Of a stretch of DNA of 64,000 nucleotides, positions 17,546 to 25,556 are shown piece by piece. The position numbers were made by a program, and so were the translations under genes. The stretch comes from Thauera sp. Lineage in GTDB: Bacteria; Pseudomonadota; Gammaproteobacteria; Burkholderiales; Rhodocyclaceae. The stretch lies in NCBI GenBank assembly GCA_024235615.1, contig JACKMB010000001.1, positions 1 through 64,000 on the forward strand, given 5' to 3'. Each line of letters opens with the position of its first letter. Positions within the stretch are counted from its first letter, which is position 1. The notes under the pieces were generated by a model, which saw nothing but the letters and a program-made list of their open reading frames with translations, made no database searches and was not told the origin of the DNA.

Positions 17546-17578
17546 TTCCGTAGCAGAGCACACTACCCTCCCCCGCAC

Positions 17579-18307
17579 ATGTCCCCCACCCCCGACGCCA
17601 CCCCCACCCTCCTCGTCGTCGACGACGATCTGGTCGCGCAGGCGCGCATGAATGCCTACTTCTCCAAGGAAGGCTATCGCGTGCTGCTGGCGGGCGACGG
17701 GGAAGCGTTCTGGCGGCAGCTCGGCCAGGGCGGGGTCGACCTGGTGCTGCTCGACATCAACCTCCCGGGCCAGGACGGCTTGTCGCTGGCGCGTGAGTTG
17801 CGTGCGCGCGACGCCTCGATCGGCATCATCCTGGTCACCAGCCGCGACGACGACGTGGACAAGATCGTCGGGCTCGAGGTGGGGGCCGACGACTACGTGA
17901 CCAAGCCCTTCAACCCGCGCGAGTTGCTGGCCCGCGTCAAGAGCCTGCTGCGGCGCAGCGGGGCGCGGCCGGCGGAGGTGGCGGACAGCCTGCGCTTCGC
18001 GGGCTGGGTGCTGGAGCTGTCGCGGCGCCGGCTGCGCGACCGCGCGGGGCAGGACGTGGCGCTGACGCGCGGCGAGTTCGAGGTGCTCGCACTGCTGGTG
18101 CGCCACCCCGGCGAGATCCTCGACCGAGACCGCCTGTCGCGCGCGGTGAGCGGGCACGACTGGTCGCCGCAGGATCGCTCGGTGGATGTGCTGGTGCGCC
18201 GCCTGCGCGCCAAGCTCGACGACCCGGCGCGCGCGGATTCGCTGATCGCGACCATCCGCGGCGAGGGTTACCGGCTGGCGGTGGACGTGGAGTCCGGCGG
18301 GAGCTGA
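17579..18307 (+). CDS. torR: OmpR-family response regulator, TorR-like
   Basis: 242 residues. The receiver domain has VVDDD (acidic pocket), LVLLDINLPGQDG (phospho-Asp about residue 60), VTSRDDDVDKIVGLEVGADDYVTKPFNP (conserved Thr/Ser and Lys). A winged-helix C-terminal domain carries LTRGEFEVLALLV and RSVDVLVRRLRAKL. LVTSRDDDVDKI and the neighbours torS (convergent) and torT indicate a TorR-type regulator, which in enterobacteria activates TMAO reductase genes. No tor reductase genes are in this window, so the regulon is unknown. Confidence 0.8.
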   Translation: MSPTPDATPTLLVVDDDLVAQARMNAYFSKEGYRVLLAGDGEAFWRQLGQGGVDLVLLDINLPGQDGLSLARELRARDASIGIILVTSRDDDVDKIVGLEVGADDYVTKPFNPRELLARVKSLLRRSGARPAEVADSLRFAGWVLELSRRRLRDRAGQDVALTRGEFEVLALLVRHPGEILDRDRLSRAVSGHDWSPQDRSVDVLVRRLRAKLDDPARADSLIATIRGEGYRLAVDVESGGS

Positions 18308-18330
18308 GCCGGCTCTGCCGCGGCGGGTGC

Positions 18331-21327
18331 CTATGCCCCAAGCCGCAGCGCGTCGAGTGCCTGCAGGGTGTGCGCCCAGGCCCCGCCGAGTTCGCCGGCG
18401 CGCTCGGCGAGGTCCTCGACCCCTGCGGCCCGTGATGGTTCCCGCTTCAGCGCGTCCTCCAGCGTCCCCGCGCACGCCGCCAGCCTCCCCGCGCCCACGT
18501 TGCCCGCGGCGCCGCGCAGCTTGTGGGCGAGCCGCGCGCAGTCCGCCTGCTCGCCCGCGCGGGCGGCGGCGAGCAGCGCGTCGATCAGCGGCTGGCCCTG
18601 CGTGCGGAAGACACGGACGATGTCGGCGACGATCTCCTCGCCCAGCGCCTCCTGCTCTGCGCGCAGGAAGTCGATGTCGATCCAGTCCTCCGCCTGCGGC
18701 GCCTCGGGCGCGGCGGTGGCTGTGGCTGCGGTGACCGCCTCGGCCGCGCTGGCCGCGCCCGGATCGCCCTCGCCCGCCGGCGGCTCGGCGCGGCCCCCCG
18801 AGAGCAGCTTGGCCAGCAGCGCGCGCAGGCGCTGGCGCGAGAAGGGCTTGGACAGGAAGGCGGCGAAGCCGGCTTCGAGCAGGGCATCGACCTCGCGGCG
18901 CGGGATGTGGGCCGACATCAGCACCGCCGGGGTGCGCGCGTGCGCCGGCAGCGCGCGCAGGCGGGCGAGCAACTCGCGGCCGTCGCCGTCGGGGAGGTTC
19001 ATGTCGATGAGGGCGAGGTCGATCGGGCGCTCGTGCAGCAGGCGCAGCGCGTTGTGGATGTCGGGCGCACACACGGCCTGCTGGCCGAGGGCGTCGAGGA
19101 AGCGCTCGACCACCATGCGGTTGACCTCGTCGTCCTCGACCACCAGCACGCGGTGGCCGGGGGCCGGCGCGCTCGCGTCGGTCGTGGCCGTGGCGGCCGT
19201 GGCCTCGGCGGGCGTGGCGGTGGTCGCCGGCAGCGCGATCTCGAAGCTCACCGTGGTGCCCTTCCCCGGCGCGCTCTTCAGCTCGATCGCGCCGCCCATG
19301 GCCTCGACCAGGCGGCGGCACACCGCCAGCCCGAGGCCGGTGCCGGCGTGGTGGCGGCCGCTGTCGCGCACCTGCACGAAGGGTTCAAAGACCTCCTGCT
19401 GGCGCGCGGGCTCGATGCCGATGCCGTGATCCTCGACGGCGAAGTGCAGGCGGCCGGGCTGCGTGCCGGCACGTACGCGCACGGTCACCGCGCCCTCGTC
19501 GCTGAACTTGATCGCGTTGCCGACCAGGTTGAGCAGGATCTGGCTGAGCTTGCGGCGGTCGCCCTGCACGGCGTCGGGCAGCGCGGGATCGACCTCGGCC
19601 ACGAGCGCCAGCCCGCGCACCGCGGCGCGCGTGCCCTGCACCGCGAAGACGTCGTTCACCGTGTCGCGCAGGCTGAAGCCCATGTTGTCGAGCTGCACGC
19701 CGCCGGCCTCGATGCGGGCGAAGTCGAGCATGTCCTCGAGCAGCTCGAGCAGCAGTACGGCCGCGGCGCGCATCTGCGCTTGATACTGCGTGCGCTCGGT
19801 GGCGGAGCCGGCGTCCTCGACGAGCTCGAGCAGGCCGAGGATGCCCGCGAGCGGGGTGCGCAGCTCGTGGCTGACGGTGCCGAGGAAGGCGGTCTTGGCG
19901 CGGTCGGCCTGTTCGGCGGCGTGGCGGGCGCGGGCGTGGTCGGCGGTCTCGCGGGCGAGCGCGGCGTTGGCCTCGCGCAGCTGCGCGGTGCGCGCCAGCA
20001 CCTGGTTCTCGAGCTCCTGCTGCTGGCCGCGCAGCGCCTCGGCGAGGCGGTCGCGCTCGATGGCGTTGGCGCGGAAGCGTTCGAGCGCGACCGCGAGCGA
20101 GGCCAGCTCGTCGTCGCCGGTGGTGTCGATGGCCACCTCGCGCCGGCCGGAGGCGAGCGCGAGGGTGGCCTCTTCGAGCGCACGCAGGCGCCCGAGCGTG
20201 TGGCGGCGCAGCGCGTGGACGGTGAAGCCGAGCGTCACCAGCAGCAGCGCCGCGGCGATCACGCCGAAGGCGATCAGCCCCGAGGTGGCGCTGCGCTCGG
20301 CGGCTGAGCCGGCGGCGGCGAGGAGGCGGCCGCCGCGGTGGATCAACTCGCCAGCGAGGGCGTCGAGCTCGGTGGTGAGCTCGCCGACCACGCCCTGCAA
20401 GGTCTCCACCTGCGCGCGCAGGGCGAGCTCGCGGGCACGCAGCGCGAAGGCGCCCTCGTCTTCGAGCGCGGAGGCGAGCAGCTGATGTACCTGCCGGCCC
20501 TGCTCCCGACCGCCGGGGTCGGGGATGTCCGCGAGCCGGCGCGCCAGCAGCGCGAGGTGTTCGGCGAACTCGCCGCGCGCCGCCTGCAGCCGCGCATTCG
20601 AGTCGAGCTCATCGAGGCGGCCGACGAGGAAGCCGAGCGCATGCACGGTGAGGTTGAGTTCGTGCATGCGTTCGAGGCTGTCGATGTCGAGGTCGAGTAC
20701 GCGCTCCCGCGCCGCCTCGCGCTCGTCGAGACTGCGGGGGCCCTGGACGGGATCGGGTTGCAGCAGGCTGGTGAGCGTGGCCACGAGTTGGGCGGTGGCG
20801 TTGTCGGCGTGGATCCCGGCGAGCTCGTCGAGCTCGTCGATCACCGCGCGCAGGGCGTCGATGCGCTCGACACGGGCCGCGCGCAGCCGCAGGCGCTCCG
20901 CGATCGCCGCGCTCATGCCGCGGAGGGCGGCGGCGAGGCGGTCGCCGGTCGATTGGAGGCGGTCACGCAGTGCCGCCTCGACGTGGGGCGAGCGCAGCGC
21001 CGCGAGGCGGTCGCGCACCAGCGGCACGTCGATGTCGAGCGCGGCGCGCAGCTGCCCGAGCTCGGCCGCCGAGTCCGCCCGCAGCAGCCGCGGGGCCAGC
21101 GCCGCCAGGCGGGCGTTGGCGCGCACCGCCTCGTGCAGCGCGTCGGCCGCCGGCAGGGTGTCGCGCACGATCGCCTGCTGGCTGCTCACCACGCGCTGGA
21201 AGCTCACCCAGCCCACCACCGCCACCAGCACGGTGCCGAGCGCGGCGACGAGCAGGCCGAGCAGCAGGCGCTCGCGCAGGCCGAAGCGGCGTCCGGTGTG
21301 GGGTTTCACGTAAGATGGGGCGGTCAC
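18331..21327 (-). CDS. torS: Tripartite hybrid sensor histidine kinase, TorS-like
   Basis: 998 residues with a GTG start. A membrane helix at about 18-38 (RLLLGLLVAALGTVLVAVVGW) is followed by a long helical periplasmic sensor (TorS-like, about 40-330), a second membrane helix (SGLIAFGVIAAALLLVTLGF), HAMP and a coiled coil. The kinase follows: GTVSHELRTPLAGILG with the phospho-His near 480, NLVGNAIKFS, DHGIGIEP, GTGLGLAV. Then come a receiver (VVEDDEVNRMVV, LALIDMNLPDGDG) and a C-terminal HPt domain (LAHKLRGAAGNVG with phospho-His). This matches the TorS phosphorelay. torT starts 42 bp away, divergently, and torR is convergent, as expected for a Tor sensory set. Confidence 0.88.
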   Translation of the reverse strand: MTAPSYVKPHTGRRFGLRERLLLGLLVAALGTVLVAVVGWVSFQRVVSSQQAIVRDTLPAADALHEAVRANARLAALAPRLLRADSAAELGQLRAALDIDVPLVRDRLAALRSPHVEAALRDRLQSTGDRLAAALRGMSAAIAERLRLRAARVERIDALRAVIDELDELAGIHADNATAQLVATLTSLLQPDPVQGPRSLDEREAARERVLDLDIDSLERMHELNLTVHALGFLVGRLDELDSNARLQAARGEFAEHLALLARRLADIPDPGGREQGRQVHQLLASALEDEGAFALRARELALRAQVETLQGVVGELTTELDALAGELIHRGGRLLAAAGSAAERSATSGLIAFGVIAAALLLVTLGFTVHALRRHTLGRLRALEEATLALASGRREVAIDTTGDDELASLAVALERFRANAIERDRLAEALRGQQQELENQVLARTAQLREANAALARETADHARARHAAEQADRAKTAFLGTVSHELRTPLAGILGLLELVEDAGSATERTQYQAQMRAAAVLLLELLEDMLDFARIEAGGVQLDNMGFSLRDTVNDVFAVQGTRAAVRGLALVAEVDPALPDAVQGDRRKLSQILLNLVGNAIKFSDEGAVTVRVRAGTQPGRLHFAVEDHGIGIEPARQQEVFEPFVQVRDSGRHHAGTGLGLAVCRRLVEAMGGAIELKSAPGKGTTVSFEIALPATTATPAEATAATATTDASAPAPGHRVLVVEDDEVNRMVVERFLDALGQQAVCAPDIHNALRLLHERPIDLALIDMNLPDGDGRELLARLRALPAHARTPAVLMSAHIPRREVDALLEAGFAAFLSKPFSRQRLRALLAKLLSGGRAEPPAGEGDPGAASAAEAVTAATATAAPEAPQAEDWIDIDFLRAEQEALGEEIVADIVRVFRTQGQPLIDALLAAARAGEQADCARLAHKLRGAAGNVGAGRLAACAGTLEDALKREPSRAAGVEDLAERAGELGGAWAHTLQALDALRLGA

Positions 21328-21369
21328 GGTCGGTGGGGAAAGGGTGCGCTTGTGCAGTGGTCGAGGGCA

Positions 21370-22488
21370 ATGAGTCGGCGGGTTTCATCTTACCGGCGGA
21401 GCGTGCGCCACGGGTTGCGCGGCTTCGCGCTGGGCGCCTTGCTGAGCTGCGCCGCGGCGCTTGCCGGCGCGCAGCCGGCGCCCGAGTGGCCGGTGCAACG
21501 CTGGGAGGGCGATCATCGCGCGGCCGACGCCGCGGCGGTGGCGGCGCCGGACATCGCGCCGCCCTCGCCCACGCGCGCCTGGCGCCTGTGCGCGATCTAT
21601 CCGCACCTCAAGGACAGCTACTGGCTGGCGGTGAACTTCGGCATGACCGAGGAGGCGCGCGCGCTCGGCCTCGGGCTGGGGGTGCGCGAGGCCGGCGGCT
21701 ACGGCCAGCTCGCCCGCCAGCGCGAGCGCGTGGCGGCGTGCCTGGCGGATGCGGCGGTCGATGCGCTGCTGATCGGCACCGTCAGCCGCGGCGGGCTCAA
21801 CGACCTGCTCGCGCCGCAGCTCGAGCGCCGGCTCGTGCTCGGGGTCGTGAACGACATCGACCCGCAGGTGGTGCGGGCGCGCATCGCCGTACCCTGGTAC
21901 CAGCTCGGCTGGACGATCGGCCGCTGGCTCGCCGAGCGCCACCCCGCCGGCGCCCCGGCCGCGCGCATCGCCTGGGTCCCCGGCCCGGTGGATGCGGACT
22001 GGGTGGGCTTCATCGACCGCGGCTTCCGCGCGGGCATCGCCGGCAGCGCGGTGCGCATCGTCGCCGAGCGCCACGGCGACACCGGCCGCGCCATCCAGCG
22101 CCGGCTGGTCGAGGCGGTGCTCGACGAGCAGCCGCAGCTCGACTACCTGGTCGGCAACGCCCCCATGGCCGAGGCCGCGATCGCCGAGCTACGCCGGCGC
22201 GGCCGCGCAGGTTCGACGGCGATCGTGTCCTCCTACCTCACCCCGGCGGTCCATGGCGGCATCCTGCGCGGCCGCATCCTCGCCGCGGTGACGGACTTCC
22301 CGGTGCTGCAGGGCCGGCTGGCGGTGCGCCAGGCCTTGCGGGCGCTGGAAGGCCGACCGATCGAGCCCTACCTCGGCCCGAGCGTCGAGCTGGTGGACAA
22401 GCGCTCGCTGGCGCTTTTCCCGGCGCAGTGGATGCTGCCGCCGGCGGGCTTCGTGCCGGTGTATGAGATCGCGCCGGGCGCGCGTTGA
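21370..22488 (+). CDS. torT: TorT-like periplasmic substrate-binding protein
   Basis: 372 residues from the ATG at 21370. An N-terminal signal peptide (basic SSYRRSVRHG, hydrophobic FALGALLSCAAALAGA ending AQP) is followed by a type-1 periplasmic binding fold: AIYPHLKDSYWLAVNFGM, LIGTVSRGGLN, GVVNDIDPQVVRARIAVPWYQLGW, IAWVPGPVDADWVGFIDRGF, YLVGNAPMAEAAI and STAIVSSYLTP. TorT binds the inducer (TMAO in E. coli) and presents it to the TorS sensor domain; adjacency to torS supports the same job here. The open frame upstream to 20338 is antisense to torS and is discarded. Confidence 0.85.
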   Translation: MSRRVSSYRRSVRHGLRGFALGALLSCAAALAGAQPAPEWPVQRWEGDHRAADAAAVAAPDIAPPSPTRAWRLCAIYPHLKDSYWLAVNFGMTEEARALGLGLGVREAGGYGQLARQRERVAACLADAAVDALLIGTVSRGGLNDLLAPQLERRLVLGVVNDIDPQVVRARIAVPWYQLGWTIGRWLAERHPAGAPAARIAWVPGPVDADWVGFIDRGFRAGIAGSAVRIVAERHGDTGRAIQRRLVEAVLDEQPQLDYLVGNAPMAEAAIAELRRRGRAGSTAIVSSYLTPAVHGGILRGRILAAVTDFPVLQGRLAVRQALRALEGRPIEPYLGPSVELVDKRSLALFPAQWMLPPAGFVPVYEIAPGAR

Positions 22489-22524
22489 GTCGGGGACGAC
22501 CTGCAGGCGCCGGAGCAAGCTGCT

Positions 22525-23565
22525 TCAATACAGCGCTTCGTTGCCGAGGTGGCCGCAGCCGGTGTATTCGACCGGCGGGCCCGCGCGTGTCACGGCGAGC
22601 GCCGCGCGAAAGCCATGCACCGTGCCGGTCGACGCATCGCGACAGATCGAGGGAAAGAGCCGCAGGCGCAGCGTCGCGGATTCGGTCGCGCCAGCGAGCA
22701 CGGCCTCCGCGCGGTCAGGGCGCCCGACGGGCCAGTGCCAGGACAGTGGGAGCGGTGGCATGTTCAGGGGCTCGCCGCCTTCGCCGCTGAAGCGTACCGC
22801 CCGGCGGTCCGACTCCAGGCGCCAGGACGGCGCATTGCCCTGCGCGGCGACGCCGAGCGCACTCGTCGGGCAGGCCAGGTCGTGCCCCGCACGGTTGAGC
22901 CGCTCGAGCTGCAGCTCGCCGCCGCGCCGCTCGCCCCAGGCCTCGAGGTAGATCGCGCCGTGCGTATCGAAGCCGGCATCGGTCACCGCGGCGGTGATCA
23001 CCGACTCCGCCGAGACGTCGCGGGCATCGAAGGGCTTGCCGCCGCCGCAGGGGGCGAACCGAAGCTTGCCGGCGTCGCGCTGCAGCGTGCCGCGGAAGAG
23101 CGTGCGCGGCACGGTCAGGCGCGCGGCATCGGCGCCCGGATCGCGCACGAGGGCAAGGTCCTGCCGCGTCGCGATGGGCTGCTCGCTGCGGTCGAGCAGC
23201 ACCAGGCGGTCGACGTCGGCGCGCCGGAAGCTCGACCGCCGGGCGTCGTCGTGGGGCTCGATGCGCAGGGTCTCCCCCGCGCCGGCGTCGATGCGGCTCC
23301 AGGGGCCGATGTACTCCTCGCCGCGATCCCCGGCGGGGGTGCCGAGATAGACGCGCGTCATCCGATACACCAGCGGCAAGCCGCCCTGCCCCATCGTGTA
23401 CAAGGTCAGGCTGGTGCGGATGCCGGCGCAATCGGCGCACGGCAGCGTGCCCACGTAGGGGCCGTCCGCCACCGGCCCCTGCGAGGTGGCTTGCGCGGCG
23501 GCCCCTGTCAACGCCAGGCAGGCGAGTGCAGGCGCCGCCGCGAACCGAAAGCGCGGTCTGCGCAT
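22525..23565 (-). CDS. NlpE N-terminal-domain-like envelope protein
   Basis: 346 residues with an Ala-rich signal peptide (RFAAAPALACLALTGAAAQA). The motif YVGTLPCADCAGIRTSLTLY after it is the CxxC hallmark of the NlpE N-terminal domain (copper/envelope stress lipoprotein). There is no clean lipobox, so the protein may be periplasmic. A second half with an isolated Cys (KLRFAPCGGGKPFDA) and the LACPTSALG stretch look unlike NlpE and could be a further domain of unknown type. The start codon overlaps the stop of the META-domain lipoprotein gene upstream, so the pair is coupled. Likely role: cell-envelope or metal stress, inferred only from the motif. Confidence 0.6.
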   Translation of the reverse strand: MRRPRFRFAAAPALACLALTGAAAQATSQGPVADGPYVGTLPCADCAGIRTSLTLYTMGQGGLPLVYRMTRVYLGTPAGDRGEEYIGPWSRIDAGAGETLRIEPHDDARRSSFRRADVDRLVLLDRSEQPIATRQDLALVRDPGADAARLTVPRTLFRGTLQRDAGKLRFAPCGGGKPFDARDVSAESVITAAVTDAGFDTHGAIYLEAWGERRGGELQLERLNRAGHDLACPTSALGVAAQGNAPSWRLESDRRAVRFSGEGGEPLNMPPLPLSWHWPVGRPDRAEAVLAGATESATLRLRLFPSICRDASTGTVHGFRAALAVTRAGPPVEYTGCGHLGNEALY

Positions 23566-24047
23566 CAGGGTTTGCGCAGCACTTCGGTCGAGCCCATGCG
23601 CACGTCGCCGCCGGCGTTCCTGAGCATCAGCACATGGGCGCCCATGAAGCTGGTGTCGACCACTTCGGCTCCCTTGGTGAACAGGTCGCCGAGGCGGGCG
23701 CTGATCGTGCGCGCCATGTCGCTGGTGCAGGCACGACGCGTGCTGGAAACCTTCGCCTTCAGCAGCCCCTGGTCGAAGCTGTAGGAGCCCTTGAAGTCGT
23801 TGCAGCCGTCGAAGCCGGAGACCGCCTTGGCGCGCGTATCGAAGACCACGACCGCGGGCGGGGTCATGCCCTCGGCCTTGGTGTCGCCGGTGTTCATCAC
23901 GGTCCAGCTGCCGTCCATCTTCCCGAGCACGCCGGGGTCGCTGCCGTCGATCTTGGTGAATGGCGTCATGCCCTTGCCCGAGCAGGCTGCGAGCAGGGCC
24001 GCGACGGCGAGGACGGCGAGGGAACGGGCAGTTTTGGCGGTGTTCAT
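23565..24047 (-). CDS. META-domain (HslJ-like) lipoprotein
   Basis: 160 residues with a lipoprotein signal: MNTAKTARSLAVLAVAALLAACSG, processed before Cys (LAAC lipobox; key part only). The mature part carries META/HslJ features: PAVVVFDTRAKAVSGFDGCNDFKGSYSF and a conserved RRACTS stretch. META-domain proteins are small, secreted, and linked to motility or novobiocin resistance in enterobacteria; mechanism unknown. The ATG at 24047 is chosen for the signal peptide. The stop overlaps the NlpE-like gene start (TGATG). The 267 bp upstream to the sirtuin gene contain the divergent promoter region; I saw no clear box. Confidence 0.75.
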   Translation of the reverse strand: MNTAKTARSLAVLAVAALLAACSGKGMTPFTKIDGSDPGVLGKMDGSWTVMNTGDTKAEGMTPPAVVVFDTRAKAVSGFDGCNDFKGSYSFDQGLLKAKVSSTRRACTSDMARTISARLGDLFTKGAEVVDTSFMGAHVLMLRNAGGDVRMGSTEVLRKP

Positions 24048-24314
24048 GATTGCGGTTTCTCCGTTTGGTGATGGATGGGTGACCCTGGCGCGGCCGAACA
24101 ATTCCCCTGGCATCGGTCGATGCCGGGGGGCACGTGCCCAATACAGGTAATCCAGCAGGATCTGTCCGGAAAAGTTCATCTTTCCGTGGGGGACGGGGCG
24201 CAGATCCGGGCAGAATCGCCACGACGCGTGCCGCAGCAACTGGCTGCAGGCCGGTCTTCCCCTGACGCGCGCGTTGCGGGGGTGTTTTTTCCGCTGTCCT
24301 CTCTGCCCGCCCCG

Positions 24315-25139
24315 ATGAGCCTGCCTGCCGCCCCGATTGCCCGCATCGCCCGCTGGATCCACGAGGCCGACGGCCTGATCGTCGCTGCCGGGGCGGGCAT
24401 GGGCGTGGACTCGGGGCTGCCGGACTTTCGCGGCAGCGCGGGCTTCTGGCGGGCCTACCCGGCGCTCGGGCGCGCCCGCCTGCAGTTCGAGGAGATCGCG
24501 AATCCGGCGGCTTTCGCGCGCGATCCCGCGCTCGCCTGGGGGTTCTACGGGCATCGCCTGGCGCTGTACCGGCGCACCGTGCCGCATCGGGGTTTCGCGC
24601 TGCTGCGCGAGATCGCGGCGGGACTGAGCGCCGGCGCCTTCGTCTTCACGTCGAACGTCGATGGGCAGTTCCAGAAGGCGGGGTTTGCGCAGGAGCGGAT
24701 CATGGAGGTGCACGGCTCCATCCACCATCTGCAGTGCCAGCGTGCGTGCCGTGGCGAGGTGTGGTCGGCGGAAGGCTTCGAGCCGCGGGTGGACGAGGAG
24801 GCCTGCAGGCTGCTCGGCGAGCCGCCGCGCTGCCCGCATTGCGGCGACATCGCGCGGCCCAACATCCTGATGTTCGGCGACTGGGGGTGGATTGCGCGGC
24901 GCACCGAGGTGCAGGAGGCGGCGCTCGCGACCTGGCTGGAGCGCGTGCGCCGACCGGTGGTGATCGAACTCGGCGCCGGCGAGAAAGTGCCCACGGTGCG
25001 CCGCTTCGCCGAGTCGATCGGCGATCGGCTGGTGCGCATTAACCCACAGGCCGAACCGAACCTCCCCGCGGGCGCCGTCCACCTGCGCTGCGGCGCGCTC
25101 GAAGGCATCGCCGCCGTTCACAGAGCCTTGGCCGAGTAG
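24315..25139 (+). CDS. Sir2-family NAD-dependent deacetylase (sirtuin)
   Basis: 274 residues. The Rossmann NAD motif is VAAGAGMGVDSGLPDFRG (residues about 22-39), with the catalytic histidine in MEVHGSIHHLQC near residue 138. Zinc cysteines appear as CQRAC and CPHCGD. The usual TQNVDGLH reads TSNVDGQF here, so the nicotinamide-pocket Gln is a Ser. C-terminal VVIELGAGEKVPTVRRF matches the sirtuin ribose-binding strand (usually I-x-V-GTS), again slightly diverged. These changes define a bacterial subfamily of uncertain substrate rather than a CobB-type enzyme. It is monocistronic; REP array 2 follows 15 bp after the stop. Confidence 0.85.
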   Translation: MSLPAAPIARIARWIHEADGLIVAAGAGMGVDSGLPDFRGSAGFWRAYPALGRARLQFEEIANPAAFARDPALAWGFYGHRLALYRRTVPHRGFALLREIAAGLSAGAFVFTSNVDGQFQKAGFAQERIMEVHGSIHHLQCQRACRGEVWSAEGFEPRVDEEACRLLGEPPRCPHCGDIARPNILMFGDWGWIARRTEVQEAALATWLERVRRPVVIELGAGEKVPTVRRFAESIGDRLVRINPQAEPNLPAGAVHLRCGALEGIAAVHRALAE

Positions 25140-25154
25140 TGCTGACCCGCTGCA

Positions 25155-25556
25155 TTCGCGCCTCCCGGCGCTCCTACAGGTGCGTGCGGAGGTGCCGGGG
25201 GTGATATCGACGCGCGTCGATGGCCGATCGCCCGTTTCCGGAGCGAACCTGCGCCGGCTTCTCGCCCGAACCCGCGCCGGTTTCATGTAGGAGCGCCGGC
25301 AGGCGCGAATGCGGCGTTGGAGAATTCGACGGCCGTCGATCGCCCGCCCGCCCAATTCGCGCCTGCCGGTGCTCCTACAGGTGCGTGCGTAGGCGCCGCG
25401 GCCGAGTTTAACGCGCGCCGATGGCCGATCGCCGGTTTCCGGCCCGAACCTGCGCCGGTTTCATGTAGGAGCGCCGGCAGGCGCGAATGCGGCGTCGAGG
25501 ATCTCGATGCACGTCGATCGTGCCACCGCCCAATTCGCGCCTGCCGGTGCTCCTAC
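25155..25556. repeat. REP-like array 2 (five elements, 178-bp tandem unit)
   Basis: Fills the gap between the sirtuin and GH13 genes. Forward subtype A elements at 25287-25309 and 25465-25487; inverted copies at 25155-25177, 25356-25378 and 25534-25556. The last two have GCACC in place of GCGCC. The forward pair and the last inverted pair are each spaced 178 bp, showing a tandem duplication. The final element overlaps the GH13 stop codon. Confidence 0.9.

Noticed and set aside
17568-17575. CCCCGCAC as a tRNA-derived attachment site
   Set aside because: Eight GC-rich bases match too easily by chance; no integrase supports it.
24048-24314. Possible small gene between the META-domain lipoprotein and sirtuin genes
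   Set aside because: Frames here lack ribosome sites and domain similarity; treated as the divergent promoter region.
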